Assembly (NCBI RefSeq): GCF_020831365.1
Contig: NZ_JAJHPV010000013.1
Location: 434,001 to 498,000 of the forward strand
DNA: 64,000 nucleotides
Direction: 5' to 3'
Origin: Massilia agrisoli
GTDB lineage: Bacteria; Pseudomonadota; Gammaproteobacteria; Burkholderiales; Burkholderiaceae_D
Under the pieces are notes generated by a model. The model had not been told where the DNA came from, did no database searches, and saw only the letters and a list, made by a program, of their open reading frames with translations. The translations under genes and the position numbers were made by a program. Below are positions 32,979 through 42,886 of the stretch, in pieces (the first letter of the stretch is position 1; every line of letters begins with the position of its first letter).

Positions 32979-34676
32979 ATGACGACATATAACCGACAAC
33001 TGATGCACAACGGGGCACGCGCGGTACGCCGCAATGCCATTACTACTCTCCTGCACAATGTGTTCGGGATCGAGCGCTTGCGCGACGGCCAGCGGCGGGT
33101 GATCGACAGCGTGCTCGATGGCCTCGATACCCTCGCGATCATGCCCACCGGCAGCGGTAAATCGCTGTGTTACCAGATTCCCGCGCGTATCTTCCCCGGC
33201 ACCACGCTGGTCGTTTCTCCCTTGATCTCACTGATGAAAGACCAGCTTGAAAAGCTGGTCGAGCTCGGCATTGGCGCCACCCAGGTCAACAGCAGCCTGT
33301 CGCGCGAGGAAGAAGACGACGCGCTGGAAGGCATCAGCAGCGGACGCTACCGCATCGTGTTCTGCACGCCGGAGCGCCTGGCGACGCCGGAGTTCGTGGC
33401 CACGCTCAAGCCGGTGCAGGTGTCGCTGGTCGTCATCGACGAGGCCCACTGCATCTCCAAATGGGGCCACGACTTCCGCCCGGCCTACCTCGACCTGTCC
33501 GGTTCGATCGACGCCCTCGGCCATCCGCCTGTGCTGGCGCTGACCGCCACCGCGACCGACGAGGTGATCGCGGACATCGGCAAGCAGCTGGGCCGCCCGC
33601 GCATCAACATCATCAACACCGGCATCTACCGGCCGAACCTGCACTACAGCGTGGTCCAGGTGACCAATCCCGACGAGAAGTACCAGAAGGCCCTGGAGCT
33701 GGTGCAGCAGACCGAGGGCGTGGGCATTGTATATGCCGCGACCGTCAAGGCGGCCGAGGAGATGTACACGATCCTCGAAAACGCCGGCGAGAACGTCACC
33801 ATCTACCACGGCAAACTGCCGGCCTCGGAGCGCAAGGACCACCAGGACATGTTCATGGACGGCGAGCGGCGCGTGATGGTCGCGACCAACGCCTTCGGCA
33901 TGGGCATCGATAAAAGCGATACGCGCTTCGTGATCCACCTGCAGGTGCCCGCCAACCTCGAAGCGTACTACCAGGAATCGGGCCGCGCCGGCCGCGACGG
34001 CAAGGATGCCGAGTGCGTGCTGCTGTACTTCCAGGACGACAAGCGCGTGCAGCAGTTCTTCCTGGCGAAGCACTACCCGCACGCGGCGGAACTGCGCGCG
34101 CTGTTTGAGGCGGTGCAGGAGCTGGCGGCGGAGGGCGCGGTGACCTTCGAGCGCATCAGCCATATCGATGAGGAAGTCCACGCGAGCAAACTGAAGGTCT
34201 GCCTGAAGCTGCTCAAGGAAGGCAAGCTGCTGCGCCAGAACCGGCGCCTCGAATACGTGCCGACCGCCGCCAAGCCGAAACAGGAAGACTTCGACAAGCT
34301 GGCCGAAGTCTACGCGCTGAAGCAGGAGCGCGACCGCGATGCGCTGGAGCAGATGGTGTCGTATGCGGTGAGCGGCTTTTGCCGCTGGAGGGTGCTGCTC
34401 GATTACTTTGGCGACGAGGTCGAAGGCTTCGAAAAGTGCTGCCGCTGCGATAACTGCCGCAACCCGCCGGTAGTGCTGGACGAAATCCGCGACGATGAAT
34501 TCGACCACGAGCCGGAGCCCGAGCCGGCCGGTCCTGTGTTCGAGGCGGGCGCGAAGGTCAAGGTGCCGAAATATGACGTCGGCACGGTGGAATCGGTCGC
34601 CGGCGACGAGGTCACGATCGTCTTCCCCGACGGCGACACGCGCACCTTCATGGCCGAATACGTCACGCCGGCGTAA
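32979..34676 (+). CDS. recQ: RecQ-like ATP-dependent DNA helicase
   Basis: 565 residues. Superfamily 2 helicase core: Walker A P-T-G-S-G-K-S (56-62), D-E-A-H (154-157), S-K-W-G-H-D-F-R-P, L-T-A-T-A-T and Q-E-S-G-R-A-G-R-D-G. A RecQ-type zinc module follows (C-R-W near 463, then C-C-R-C-D-N-C near 482-488). It differs from canonical RecQ: a helical segment (about 385-420) precedes the zinc module, there is no HRDC domain, and the tail (about 518-565) looks like a small SH3/Tudor-type beta barrel. It unwinds DNA with 3'-5' polarity in the family. It ends 14 bases before the exonuclease gene and is probably cotranscribed with the repair cluster. Confidence 0.88.
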   Translation: MTTYNRQLMHNGARAVRRNAITTLLHNVFGIERLRDGQRRVIDSVLDGLDTLAIMPTGSGKSLCYQIPARIFPGTTLVVSPLISLMKDQLEKLVELGIGATQVNSSLSREEEDDALEGISSGRYRIVFCTPERLATPEFVATLKPVQVSLVVIDEAHCISKWGHDFRPAYLDLSGSIDALGHPPVLALTATATDEVIADIGKQLGRPRINIINTGIYRPNLHYSVVQVTNPDEKYQKALELVQQTEGVGIVYAATVKAAEEMYTILENAGENVTIYHGKLPASERKDHQDMFMDGERRVMVATNAFGMGIDKSDTRFVIHLQVPANLEAYYQESGRAGRDGKDAECVLLYFQDDKRVQQFFLAKHYPHAAELRALFEAVQELAAEGAVTFERISHIDEEVHASKLKVCLKLLKEGKLLRQNRRLEYVPTAAKPKQEDFDKLAEVYALKQERDRDALEQMVSYAVSGFCRWRVLLDYFGDEVEGFEKCCRCDNCRNPPVVLDEIRDDEFDHEPEPEPAGPVFEAGAKVKVPKYDVGTVESVAGDEVTIVFPDGDTRTFMAEYVTPA

Positions 34677-34690
34677 GGCGGGGGAGGCAT

Positions 34691-35719
34691 ATGGGTGACA
34701 TGGTTGTCGTCCGCAAGGAGGGCTTGTACTGCGTGCCGGGCCAGTTCTACATCGACCCGTGGCGGCCGGTGGACCGGGCCGTGATCACGCACGCCCATGG
34801 CGACCACGCGCGCGTGGGCCACGGCCACTACCTGTCGAGCGCCAGCGGCGTCAATATCCTCAAGTCGCGCCTGGGCGACATCCACATCGACGGCATCGAA
34901 TACGGCGACACGGTGGTCCACAACGGCGTCACCGTCTCGCTGCATCCGGCCGGCCATGTGCTCGGCTCGGCACAGGTGCGCATGGAACACAAGGGCGAGG
35001 TGTGGGTGGCGTCGGGCGACTACAAGGTGGAACCGGACCGCACCTGCGCGCCGTTCGAGCCGGTGCGTTGCGATACCTTCATCACCGAGTCTACCTTCGG
35101 GCTGCCGATCTACCGCTGGCAGCCGCAGCAGGATATTTTCGACGACATCAACCTCTGGTGGCGCAAGAATGCCGAGGAGGGCCGCTGCAGCGTGGTGTTC
35201 GCCTACGCGTTCGGCAAGGCGCAGCGCATTTTGTCGGGGCTCGATCCTGGCATCGGGCCGATCGTCTGCCACGGCGCCGCCGAGCCATTGAACAAGGTGT
35301 ACCGCGCGGGCGGCGTCGACCTGCCGCCGACAGCGATGGTGACCGACGTCGACAAGCAGGCGCTCAGGCGCGCCATCGTGATCGCGCCGCCGTCGGCGGC
35401 CGGCTCGCCATGGATGAAGCGTTTTGGCGACTACAGCGACGCTTTCGCCAGCGGCTGGATGCAGCTGCGCGGCGCCCGCCGGCGGCGCGGCGTCGACCGC
35501 GGCTTCATCCTGTCCGACCATGCAGACTGGCCCGGGCTGATGACGGCGGTGCGCGCCACCGAAGCGGAGCGGGTGATCGTCACGCACGGTTCGATCTCCG
35601 TCATGGTGCGCTGGCTGTGCCAGCAGGGCCTGGACGCCGCCGGCTTCGATACCGAATACGGCGACGACGAGGCGGAGGAAACCGCCACCACCGTGATTGC
35701 CGGGGTGGAGAATGCGTGA
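34691..35719 (+). CDS. Ligase-associated DNA damage response exonuclease (MBL fold)
   Basis: 342 residues. A metallo-beta-lactamase/beta-CASP nuclease with H-A-H-G-D-H at 34-39, G-H-V-L-G-S-A-Q near 92-99, S-G-D-Y-K near 113-117, E-S-T-F-G near 134-138, and late S-D-H-A-D-W and V-T-H-G-S. The length and neighbours match the exonuclease of the ligase-associated repair set. It would trim DNA ends before ligation. Its TGA lies eight bases inside the ligase gene. First of four overlapping genes. Confidence 0.9.
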   Translation: MGDMVVVRKEGLYCVPGQFYIDPWRPVDRAVITHAHGDHARVGHGHYLSSASGVNILKSRLGDIHIDGIEYGDTVVHNGVTVSLHPAGHVLGSAQVRMEHKGEVWVASGDYKVEPDRTCAPFEPVRCDTFITESTFGLPIYRWQPQQDIFDDINLWWRKNAEEGRCSVVFAYAFGKAQRILSGLDPGIGPIVCHGAAEPLNKVYRAGGVDLPPTAMVTDVDKQALRRAIVIAPPSAAGSPWMKRFGDYSDAFASGWMQLRGARRRRGVDRGFILSDHADWPGLMTAVRATEAERVIVTHGSISVMVRWLCQQGLDAAGFDTEYGDDEAEETATTVIAGVENA

Positions 35720-37349
35720 ATTCGCCCGCCTGTATGCCGAGCTCGACGAAACTACCGCCACCAACCGCAAGCTCGACGCCCTCCAGAACTACTTCAGCAG
35801 CGCCGCGCCCGAAAACGCGGCGTGGGCGGTGTACTTCCTCGCCGGCGGCAAGCCGCGCCAGGCGGTGCCCAGCAAGCTGTTGCGCCAGTACGCAATCGAG
35901 TATGCGGGCCTGGACGAGTGGCTGTTCGACGAGTCGTACAACGCGGTCGGCGACATGGCCGAGACCATCGCCCACATCCTGCCGCCGCCCACCAGGCAGA
36001 GCGACGTCGGCCTGGCCGAATGGATGCAGGAGCGGATCGGCCCCCTGCGCGGCGCCGACCCGGCCACCATCCGCGACGCGCTGTTCCGCTTCTGGGACGA
36101 ACTTGACTGGCGCGAGCGCTTCCTGCTGGTGAAGCTGATCGGCGGAGGCTTCCGCGTCGGCGTGTCGAAGCTCCTGGTGACACGCGCGCTGTCCGCCATT
36201 GCGGCCGTCGACAGCAAGCTGATCGCGCAGCGGCTGATGGGCTGGACCGACGGTTCGGTGCGCCCGACCGCGGCCGGCTTCCTGCAGCTGATCGCGGAAC
36301 AGTCCGACGACGAACACAAACTGCGCGGCGGCCAGCCCTATCCTTTCTTCCTCGCCCACCAGCTGCAGGGCGAGCCGTCGGCGCTGGGCGAGCTGTCGGA
36401 GTGGCAAGCCGAGTGGAAGTACGACGGCATCCGCGCGCAGCTGGTACGGCGCGGCGGCCAGAACTACCTGTGGTCGCGCGGCGAAGACCTGATTACCGAA
36501 CGCTTTCCGGAGCTGGCCGCGGCGCGCCTGCCGGAAGGGACGGTGGTCGATGGCGAAGTGCTGATCTGGAGTGCGAACGACGGACCGGCGCCGTTCGCCG
36601 ACCTGCAAAAGCGTATCGGGCGCAAGACCTTGTCGGCCAAGCTGCTGTCCGAGCTGCCGGCGGTACTGGTTTGCTACGACCTGCTGGAAGAGAAGGGCGT
36701 CGATTTGCGCGCCGTGCCGCAGCACGAACGGCGCAACCTGCTTGAAGCGCTGGTGACGGAAGCGGCGCAGCCACAGCTGAAACTCTCTCCGTTGATCGAA
36801 GCGGCCGGCTGGGACGAGCTGGCGGCGCTGCGCACCGAGTCGCGCAACCGCGGCGTGGAAGGCATGATGCTCAAGGCGGCGCAGGCGCAGTACGGGGTGG
36901 GCCGCACCAAGGATGTCGGCACCTGGTGGAAGTGGAAGGTCGATCCGTACTCGATCGACGCGGTGCTGATCTATGCGCAGGCGGGGCACGGCAGGCGCGC
37001 GTCGCTGTACACCGACTACACCTTCGCCGTGTGGGATACCGACCCCACGGGCGAGCGCAAGCTGGTGCCGTTCGCGAAGGCGTACTCCGGGCTGACCGAT
37101 GCTGAAATCGCGGTCGTGGACAACGCCATCCGCAAGACCACCATCGAGAAGTTCGGCCCGGTGCGGTCAGTCCGCCCGACGATGGTGTTCGAGATCGGCT
37201 TCGAGGGCATCGCGCTGTCGACAAGGCACAAGGCAGGCATCGCTGTGCGCTTTCCGCGCATCCTGCGCAAGCGCGACGACAAGCCGGTCGAAGATGCGGA
37301 CACGCTGGACACCCTCAAGGGCCTGCTGGCTGCAGCCGGCGCGCCATGA
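35712..37349 (+). CDS. ATP-dependent DNA ligase of the Lhr/PdeM repair cluster
   Basis: 545 residues from the ATG at 35712, which lies within the end of the exonuclease gene. The catalytic lysine is K236 in the motif E-W-K-Y-D-G-I-R. An N-terminal helical DNA-binding domain (about 1-200) comes first, then the adenylation domain with V-D-G-E-V near 280, E-G-M-M-L-K near 382, W-x-K-W-K-V-D near 406, and an OB-fold C-terminus. It seals nicks with ATP, in contrast to the NAD-dependent LigA expected elsewhere. No Ku or LigD-type polymerase is adjacent, so it belongs to the Lhr set and not to classical end joining. Confidence 0.92.
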   Translation: MREFARLYAELDETTATNRKLDALQNYFSSAAPENAAWAVYFLAGGKPRQAVPSKLLRQYAIEYAGLDEWLFDESYNAVGDMAETIAHILPPPTRQSDVGLAEWMQERIGPLRGADPATIRDALFRFWDELDWRERFLLVKLIGGGFRVGVSKLLVTRALSAIAAVDSKLIAQRLMGWTDGSVRPTAAGFLQLIAEQSDDEHKLRGGQPYPFFLAHQLQGEPSALGELSEWQAEWKYDGIRAQLVRRGGQNYLWSRGEDLITERFPELAAARLPEGTVVDGEVLIWSANDGPAPFADLQKRIGRKTLSAKLLSELPAVLVCYDLLEEKGVDLRAVPQHERRNLLEALVTEAAQPQLKLSPLIEAAGWDELAALRTESRNRGVEGMMLKAAQAQYGVGRTKDVGTWWKWKVDPYSIDAVLIYAQAGHGRRASLYTDYTFAVWDTDPTGERKLVPFAKAYSGLTDAEIAVVDNAIRKTTIEKFGPVRSVRPTMVFEIGFEGIALSTRHKAGIAVRFPRILRKRDDKPVEDADTLDTLKGLLAAAGAP

Positions 37350-39811
37350 GCAAGAGCCAGGCGGCGGTGGCCGTAGATGGCTGGTTCACGGCGCGCGGCT
37401 GGAAGGTCTTCCCGTTCCAGCGCGCGGTGTGGAAGGCGGCGCTGGCCGGCGAATCCGGCCTGCTGCACGCGAACACGGGCGCGGGCAAAACCTACGCGGT
37501 GTGGTTCGCCGCGCTCCAGCGCGGCATGCGCGCGGCCAGCCGGAAGAAGGGCGGCTTGCGGGTGTTGTGGATTACGCCCATGCGCGCATTGGCCGCCGAC
37601 ACCCAGCGCGCGCTGGAAGAAAGCGCGGCCGACCTTGCCCCCGGCTGGACGATCGGCGCGCGCACCGGCGACACCAGCTCGGCCGAACGCGCGCGCCAGT
37701 CGAAGGGCTTGCCCACCACCCTCATCACGACCCCGGAAAGCCTGTCCCTGCTCCTGAGCCACGCGCAGGCGGCGGCGCAGTTTGCATCGCTGGACATGAT
37801 CATCATCGACGAATGGCATGAGCTGATGGGCAGCAAGCGCGGCGTGCAGGTGCAGCTGGCGCTGGCGCGGTTGCGCCGCTGGCAGCCGGAGCTGGTGGTC
37901 TGGGGCCTGTCGGCGACGATGGGCAACCTGGCCGAAGCGCGCGAGGTCCTGCTCGGGGAGGGCAAGGGGGTGCTGGTCGAGGGCGAGATGCGCAAGGAAC
38001 TGCGCGTCGATTCGCTGATTCCAGAAAACGTGTCGCGCTTCCCGTGGGGCGGCCACCTCGGCATCCAGATGCTCAAGCCGGTCATCGCCGAAATCGAGAA
38101 CTACGATGCGACGCTGGTATTTACCAATACGCGTTCGCAGTCGGAGCTGTGGTACCAGAACATCCTGGAGGCGCGGCCAGACTGGGCCGGCCTGATCGCG
38201 CTGCATCATGGCTCGCTGGACCGCGAAGTGCGAGAGTGGGTCGAGCTGGGATTGAAGAAGGGCGAGCTGAAAGCCGTGATCTGCACCGCCAGCCTCGACC
38301 TCGGCGTGGACTTTTTGCCGGTCGAGCGGGTGCTGCAGATCGGCAGCGCGAAGGGTATCGCGCGCCTGCTTCAGCGGGCCGGACGCAGCGGCCACGCGCC
38401 GGGCCGGGTATCGCGGGTGACACTGGTGCCGACCAACAGCCTCGAAATCCTTGAGGCGGCGGGCGCCAAGCAGGCCGTGGCGGCGCGCCGCATCGAAGCG
38501 CGGCTGGTGCCCAACAAGCCGCTCGACGTGCTGGTGCAGCACCTGGTGACCGTCGCGCTGGGCGGGGGCTTTGAATCGAAGCCGCTGTACGACGAGGTGC
38601 GCAGCGCATGGTCGTACCGCGCGCTGACCGAAGAGGAGTGGCAGTGGGCGCTGGATTTTGTCGCGCGCGGCGGCCAGAGCCTGATCGCTTACCCTGAGTA
38701 CCAGCGCGTGGTGCCCGACGAGCATGGCGTCTACCGGGTGCCGAATGTGGCGCTGGGTCGCCGGCACCGCATGGGCATCGGCACCATCGTGTCGGATTCG
38801 TCGATGCAGGTGAAGTACATGACGGGCGGGCGCATCGGCACTGTGGAGGAATCGTTCATCTCGCGCTTGAAGGCGGGCGACCACTTTTTGTTCGGCGGCC
38901 GCGTCCTCGAATTCATCCGGGTGCATGAGATGACAGCGTTCGTGAAGCGCGCCACCGGCAAGAACCGCGGCGCGGTATCGCGCTGGATGGGGGCCAAGAT
39001 GCCGATGTCGTCGGAACTGGCGCACGCCGCGCTCGAGCAGCTGCGCCTGGCCGAGGCGGGCCAATTCAACGGGCCGGAAATGCAGGCGATCAAGCCGCTG
39101 ATCGAGATCCAGCAGCGCTGGTCGGCCCTTCCGACGATCGACACGCTGGTTGTCGAAAGCATGAAGAGCCGCGAGGGCTACCACCTGTTCATGTATCCGT
39201 TCGCTGGCCGCTCGGTGCACATGGGCCTGGCGTCGCTGTTCGCTTACCGCATCGGCAAGGTGCAGCCGGCCACGTTCTCGATCGCCATCAACGACTACGG
39301 CTTCGAGCTGCTGTCGCCCGACCCGGTGGACTGGAAGGCGGTGTTTGCCGGGGCGACGGGGCGCGAGGTCGGCTTGTTCGACACCACGATGCTGCTGGAG
39401 GACGTGCTGGACAGCCTGAACGCGACCCAGCTGGCGCAGCAGCGCTTCCGCGAAGTGGCGCGCATCGCCGGGCTGGTGTTCCAGGGCTATCCCGGCCAGC
39501 CGAAAAGCACGCGCCAGATCCAGGCCTCGTCGTCGCTGTTTTTCGAGGTGTTCCGCAAACACGACGCGGGCAACCTGCTGCTGACGCAGGCGCAGCGCGA
39601 GGTGATGGAGCAGGAGCTGGAGCTGACGCGCCTGCGTGATACGCTCAATGAACTGCATGCGCGCGCGGTCGCCTACTGCGAGGTCAGGCGTGCCACGCCG
39701 TTCGGCTTCGCGCTGATGGTCGAGCGCTTCCGCGAAAAGCTCACGACCGAGAAGCTGTCGGACCGGATCGGCCGCATCCTGCGCGAACTTGAAAAGGCGG
39801 CCGAACCATGA
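37346..39811 (+). CDS. Ligase-associated DEXH-box helicase (Lhr-core type)
   Basis: 821 residues. Walker A T-G-A-G-K-T (44-49), D-E-W-H (155-158), S-A-T-M-G-N near 191-196 and Q-R-A-G-R-S-G-H near 345-352. A winged-helix and Lhr-type C-terminal domain follow (about 400-820). This is the Lhr-core architecture, a 3'-5' helicase of superfamily 2 that favours RNA:DNA hybrids in studied homologues. Start and stop overlap the neighbours as ATGA on both sides, so all four proteins should be made together. Confidence 0.92.
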   Translation: MSKSQAAVAVDGWFTARGWKVFPFQRAVWKAALAGESGLLHANTGAGKTYAVWFAALQRGMRAASRKKGGLRVLWITPMRALAADTQRALEESAADLAPGWTIGARTGDTSSAERARQSKGLPTTLITTPESLSLLLSHAQAAAQFASLDMIIIDEWHELMGSKRGVQVQLALARLRRWQPELVVWGLSATMGNLAEAREVLLGEGKGVLVEGEMRKELRVDSLIPENVSRFPWGGHLGIQMLKPVIAEIENYDATLVFTNTRSQSELWYQNILEARPDWAGLIALHHGSLDREVREWVELGLKKGELKAVICTASLDLGVDFLPVERVLQIGSAKGIARLLQRAGRSGHAPGRVSRVTLVPTNSLEILEAAGAKQAVAARRIEARLVPNKPLDVLVQHLVTVALGGGFESKPLYDEVRSAWSYRALTEEEWQWALDFVARGGQSLIAYPEYQRVVPDEHGVYRVPNVALGRRHRMGIGTIVSDSSMQVKYMTGGRIGTVEESFISRLKAGDHFLFGGRVLEFIRVHEMTAFVKRATGKNRGAVSRWMGAKMPMSSELAHAALEQLRLAEAGQFNGPEMQAIKPLIEIQQRWSALPTIDTLVVESMKSREGYHLFMYPFAGRSVHMGLASLFAYRIGKVQPATFSIAINDYGFELLSPDPVDWKAVFAGATGREVGLFDTTMLLEDVLDSLNATQLAQQRFREVARIAGLVFQGYPGQPKSTRQIQASSSLFFEVFRKHDAGNLLLTQAQREVMEQELELTRLRDTLNELHARAVAYCEVRRATPFGFALMVERFREKLTTEKLSDRIGRILRELEKAAEP

Positions 39812-40458
39812 GCGCGCGCGAACTGCTGGTCGCCGGCGAACTCCTGCTGCTGCTGGCGCAGAAGGCGCTGTACTGGCCGAGCCAGAAGACCCTGGTCATC
39901 GCCGACATCCACTTCGGCAAGGCGGCGTCGTTCCGCGCCCAGGGCATTCCTGTGCCGCGCGGGACCACCACCCAGAACCTGCTCGCGCTCGACGAGCTGA
40001 TGGCGGCGCACGAGGTAAGGCACATCGTCTTCCTTGGCGACTTCCTGCATGCGCGCGCCGCCCACGCCCCGGCCACGCTGACCAGGATGCTGGAGTGGCG
40101 CCGCCGCCATCCGGCGCTGGCATTGACGCTTGTGCGCGGCAACCACGACCGCCACGCCGGCGATCCGGCCGCCAGCCTTGGCATCGAGATGGTGGACGAG
40201 CCATACACGCTGGCGCCGTTTTCGTTCTGCCACCATCCGGACATCGACACGCCCGGCTATGCGCTGGCAGGCCATATCCACCCGGTGTTTGTGCTGGCCA
40301 CACGTTTTGAATCGCTGCGCCTGCCATGCTTCGTGGTGGGGGCCAGGCGCATGATCCTGCCGTCGTTCGGCGCGTTCACGGGCGGCTTTTCGATTGCGCC
40401 TGAACCGGGCGACCGTATCTTTGTCACATCCGGCGACGCCGTGCATTTCGTTCGCTGA
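39808..40458 (+). CDS. pdeM: Ligase-associated endonuclease PdeM (metallophosphoesterase)
   Basis: 216 residues. A calcineurin-type metallophosphoesterase with D-I-H (33-35), G-D-F-L-H (77-81), G-N-H-D (111-114) and G-H-I-H (about 152-155). In the ligase-associated set this protein is a manganese-dependent DNA endonuclease/phosphodiesterase. It overlaps the helicase stop as ATGA and is the last gene of the operon. No clear terminator follows. Confidence 0.9.
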   Translation: MSARELLVAGELLLLLAQKALYWPSQKTLVIADIHFGKAASFRAQGIPVPRGTTTQNLLALDELMAAHEVRHIVFLGDFLHARAAHAPATLTRMLEWRRRHPALALTLVRGNHDRHAGDPAASLGIEMVDEPYTLAPFSFCHHPDIDTPGYALAGHIHPVFVLATRFESLRLPCFVVGARRMILPSFGAFTGGFSIAPEPGDRIFVTSGDAVHFVR

Positions 40459-40512
40459 CGCACCGACGCAGCGCGCGCGGGCGCTTACCTTGAACCGACA
40501 GGAGGCATTCTC

Positions 40513-40818
40513 ATGAACCGAACAGGATTATTAGCCGTGCTGGCGCTGCTGGCGCCGTTCTTTGCGCACGCCCAGGACAAGCCGCGTCAGGATGCGCCGC
40601 GCGAGATTCGCTATTGCACCAATTGCGCGACGGTGGAGGCGCTCAAGCCGGTGCCGGCCGGCGGCGGCGCCCACGGCTATGAAATGGTACTGCGCTATAC
40701 CGATGGAAAAGTGAAGACCTTCAGATATGACAACGACCCGGGGTTGCGGGTCGGTGAGAAAGTGAAAGACAACAACGGGGTCGTGGTAAGGGACGTGCCC
40801 GCGAAGCCTTCGCCGTAA
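40513..40818 (+). CDS. Small secreted protein of unknown function
   Basis: 101 residues. A signal peptide (1-20, ending A-H-A then Q) gives a periplasmic product of about 80 residues. The mature part has Y-C-T-N-C near residues 34-38, whose two cysteines could form a disulfide or bind metal. A beta-type segment V-L-R-Y-T-D-G-K follows, then V-G-E-K-V-K-D-N-N-G-V-V, similar in style to small glycine-zipper or SH3-like envelope proteins. An AGGAGG site precedes the ATG. Function not recognised. Confidence 0.75.
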   Translation: MNRTGLLAVLALLAPFFAHAQDKPRQDAPREIRYCTNCATVEALKPVPAGGGAHGYEMVLRYTDGKVKTFRYDNDPGLRVGEKVKDNNGVVVRDVPAKPSP

Positions 40819-40854
40819 GGCGGAAGGACCGGGGTTGTCCCGATCGACCGCCTT
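40817..40854. terminator. Hairpin between convergent genes
   Basis: AAGGCGG and CCGCCTT enclose an inner GGAC/GTCC pair. No T-run follows in either direction, so a terminator role is only suggested by the position between convergent stops. Confidence 0.3.
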
Positions 40855-40873
40855 GGCGTGTTGCCGGGACAGT

Positions 40874-41737
40874 TTATGCCGCGGTCAGTACCTGGCCATC
40901 ACCAGGTTGCTCTTGCTCCGCCTTCTGTTTGGCGGCAAGGTTTTGCTTGGCACGCGAGCGCGACGGCGGCAGGCGGCGCAGGGTTTTCAGCGCTTCGGCG
41001 TCCTTGATGCCGATGGTGCGCTGGTCTACAGTGATGAGGCCGATTTCATTGAAGGCCGACAGCGTGCGGCTGACCGTTTCCAGGGTCAGGCCCAGGTAGC
41101 TGCCGATTTCGTGGCGCGTCATGCGCAGGTTAAACAGCTTGCTGGAGTAGCCCATGGCCGCAAAGCGGTCGGCGAGCGATACCAGGAAGCGGGCAACCCG
41201 TGCCTCGGCGCTGAGGGCGCCCAGCATGCCGATCATGGCTTGCTCGCGGACGAGCTCGCGGCTCATGACGCCATACATGACGTTTTCCAGCTCCATGTGC
41301 ACGCGGCCCAGGGCCGTCAGCTTTTTGAAAGGCAGCAAGATCAGGTCGCAGTCGGACAGGGCTACCGCTTCCGATGCGTAGTGGCGGGTGTGGATGCCGT
41401 CGACGCCGAGCATGTCGCCCTTCATCGGGAAGCTGAGCACCTGCTCGTTGCCGAACTCGTCGATGAGTACGGTTTTAAGGAAACCGGAGTTAACGATATA
41501 CAGGGTGTCGAAAGCCTGTCCGATGGTATGCACGCGCTGGCCGGTCTTGAACTGGACGTGCTGGAACAGGAGTTCCTCGGTATTAACAGACACCGCCGCC
41601 GTGATGTGAAGCAGGTCGCAGACTTCTTTCAGGTTGGACCAAAGCCGGCCCTGGCGTTGACGGCCTGCTTCCATAGGCGAGGAATGCAGGGTCGACGTGG
41701 TGGTGGGGCGTGATTCTGACGTATCCGTTGACAGCAT
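40874..41737 (-). CDS. Crp/Fnr-family transcription regulator without the Fe-S cysteine cluster
   Basis: 287 residues from the ATG at 41737, which has GGGAG six bases upstream. A cyclic-nucleotide-type beta-roll domain (about 55-170) is joined to an HTH of the Fnr type, M-T-R-H-E-I-G-S-Y-L-G-L-T-L-E-T-V-S-R-T-L (about 207-227); E-x-x-S-R is the DNA-reading pattern of FNR. Only two cysteines are seen, in E-V-C-D-L and S-D-C-D-L, so the N-terminal trio that holds the 4Fe-4S cluster in FNR is missing. It should read FNR-like sites but sense something else. The 50-residue N-terminus and the basic C-terminal tail are unusual. Two candidate FNR boxes lie in this window. Confidence 0.85.
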   Translation of the reverse strand: MLSTDTSESRPTTTSTLHSSPMEAGRQRQGRLWSNLKEVCDLLHITAAVSVNTEELLFQHVQFKTGQRVHTIGQAFDTLYIVNSGFLKTVLIDEFGNEQVLSFPMKGDMLGVDGIHTRHYASEAVALSDCDLILLPFKKLTALGRVHMELENVMYGVMSRELVREQAMIGMLGALSAEARVARFLVSLADRFAAMGYSSKLFNLRMTRHEIGSYLGLTLETVSRTLSAFNEIGLITVDQRTIGIKDAEALKTLRRLPPSRSRAKQNLAAKQKAEQEQPGDGQVLTAA

Positions 41738-42130
41738 GCTCATCTCCCAGGAAGGACTAAAAGTTTCAGAGCTGTAGACAATCACAGGGGGAACAACGAT
41801 CTGTGATATTTCGGACCGATGCTTCAAGCGTGACCAGGACAGCGCGATCCGGCAAGGCCGGTACCGAGGAAATGAACCGGAAGCAAGCCAAAATCGTTAG
41901 ATTTAGTATGCCAACACGAGTCCGGCATTGATATCAGCGAGCGCTGAATCTAGGCGTAGGATAGGAACGGGAATCGTAGGAGTCGTCCTACGGCCATTGT
42001 GGCAGTTTCATAGGGGAGCAGTGCGCGCCAAGAGGGGGCGGCGCTTCTGACGCGCATCAGGAGATTTTGACTTGCTGTAGCAAAAGGTGGCACAAAAACC
42101 GCAGCAGGCTGTCTAAAACTCTTTCGCTTG
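41738..42130. promoter_or_regulatory. Leader and promoter region of the Fnr-type regulator
   Basis: 393 bases without a gene. A perfect inverted repeat ATCACAG-N13-CTGTGAT lies at 41781-41807, 44 bases upstream of the regulator start. It may be an operator or a leader hairpin; its half-sites face the opposite way from a Crp site. An exact TAGG-N6-CCTA palindrome, extended to CGTAGGA-N4-TCCTACG, lies at 41975-41992. Just upstream TAGG recurs at 41951, 41957 and 41963. The remainder shows nothing I can name. Confidence 0.5.
41977..41990. promoter_or_regulatory. TAGG-N6-CCTA palindrome upstream of the Fnr-type gene
   Basis: Same 14-bp palindrome as at 32906 and 32929. It lies 240 bases upstream of the Fnr-type gene and just downstream of the response regulator gene. 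Confidence 0.45.
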
Positions 42131-42775
42131 TCACGATTTGAAGGGGGATAAAAGGCGGTGCGCTACGGCGTATTGCACCATTTCCGACAAGGACGTCATG
42201 CCCATCTTCTGCATGATGCGCGTCTTGTGGGTGCTGACCGTCTTGACGCTGAGATGCAGGGTGTTGGCAATCTCGGTGATCGATTTTCCGCTGACGAGGG
42301 AGGAAAACACTTCAAATTCGCGGTCGGACAACTGCTTGTGCAGCAATTGCTCGTTCGGCGTCATGATGTTGAGCGCCAGTTGCTCGGCCACTTCGGTACT
42401 GATATATGGGCGGCCCGACGCCACCTTGCGGATCGCGCCCACCAGCTGGGTGCCGGCGCTTTCCTTGGTCAGGTAGCCTTGCGCGCCGGCGCGGATGGCC
42501 CGCACCGCGTACTGCTCTTCTTCATGCATGGTCAGGATCAGGATCGCCAGCTTGGGGGCCTCGCTGCGGATCTGCCTGATCAGGTCGACACCGCTGCGCC
42601 CGGGCATCGACAGGTCCAGCAGCAGCAGGTCGAACCCGCCCTGGCGCACATGGGACAGCACTTCAAATCCGTTAATTGCCTCGCCAACGATGTCGATATC
42701 CGGCGCGCCGTCCAGGATGCGCTTGAGGCCTTCGCGCATGATGGTGTGATCGTCAGCAATGACAATTCTTATCAT
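42131..42775 (-). CDS. NarL/FixJ-type response regulator (orphan)
   Basis: 214 residues from the ATG at 42775. A receiver domain (1-120) with acidic pair D8-D9, phospho-site D54 in L-L-L-D-L-S-M-P-G and K-E-S near 105 is followed by a LuxR-type HTH (about 148-205), S-D-R-E-F-E-V-F then I-T-E-I-A-N-T-L-H-L-S-V-K-T-V-S-T-H. It binds DNA as a dimer after phosphorylation. No histidine kinase gene is adjacent. Position between the Fnr-type and UspA genes suggests a redox or stress role. Confidence 0.92.
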   Translation of the reverse strand: MIRIVIADDHTIMREGLKRILDGAPDIDIVGEAINGFEVLSHVRQGGFDLLLLDLSMPGRSGVDLIRQIRSEAPKLAILILTMHEEEQYAVRAIRAGAQGYLTKESAGTQLVGAIRKVASGRPYISTEVAEQLALNIMTPNEQLLHKQLSDREFEVFSSLVSGKSITEIANTLHLSVKTVSTHKTRIMQKMGMTSLSEMVQYAVAHRLLSPFKS

Positions 42776-42886
42776 AGGGTGTCGCCCAGGTGGTGAACCG
42801 GCCATGCGGCCGGCAAAGCATATCGAACTTGGTCCGTCAGTTATTCAAGAGTAATGCCAAATTACAACTGAATCAATGCACAGTGA

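Noticed and set aside
37016-39658. 880-codon minus-strand open frame over the Lhr-type helicase
   Set aside because: Shadow frame; the plus-strand helicase motifs are complete and its ends overlap neighbouring genes properly.
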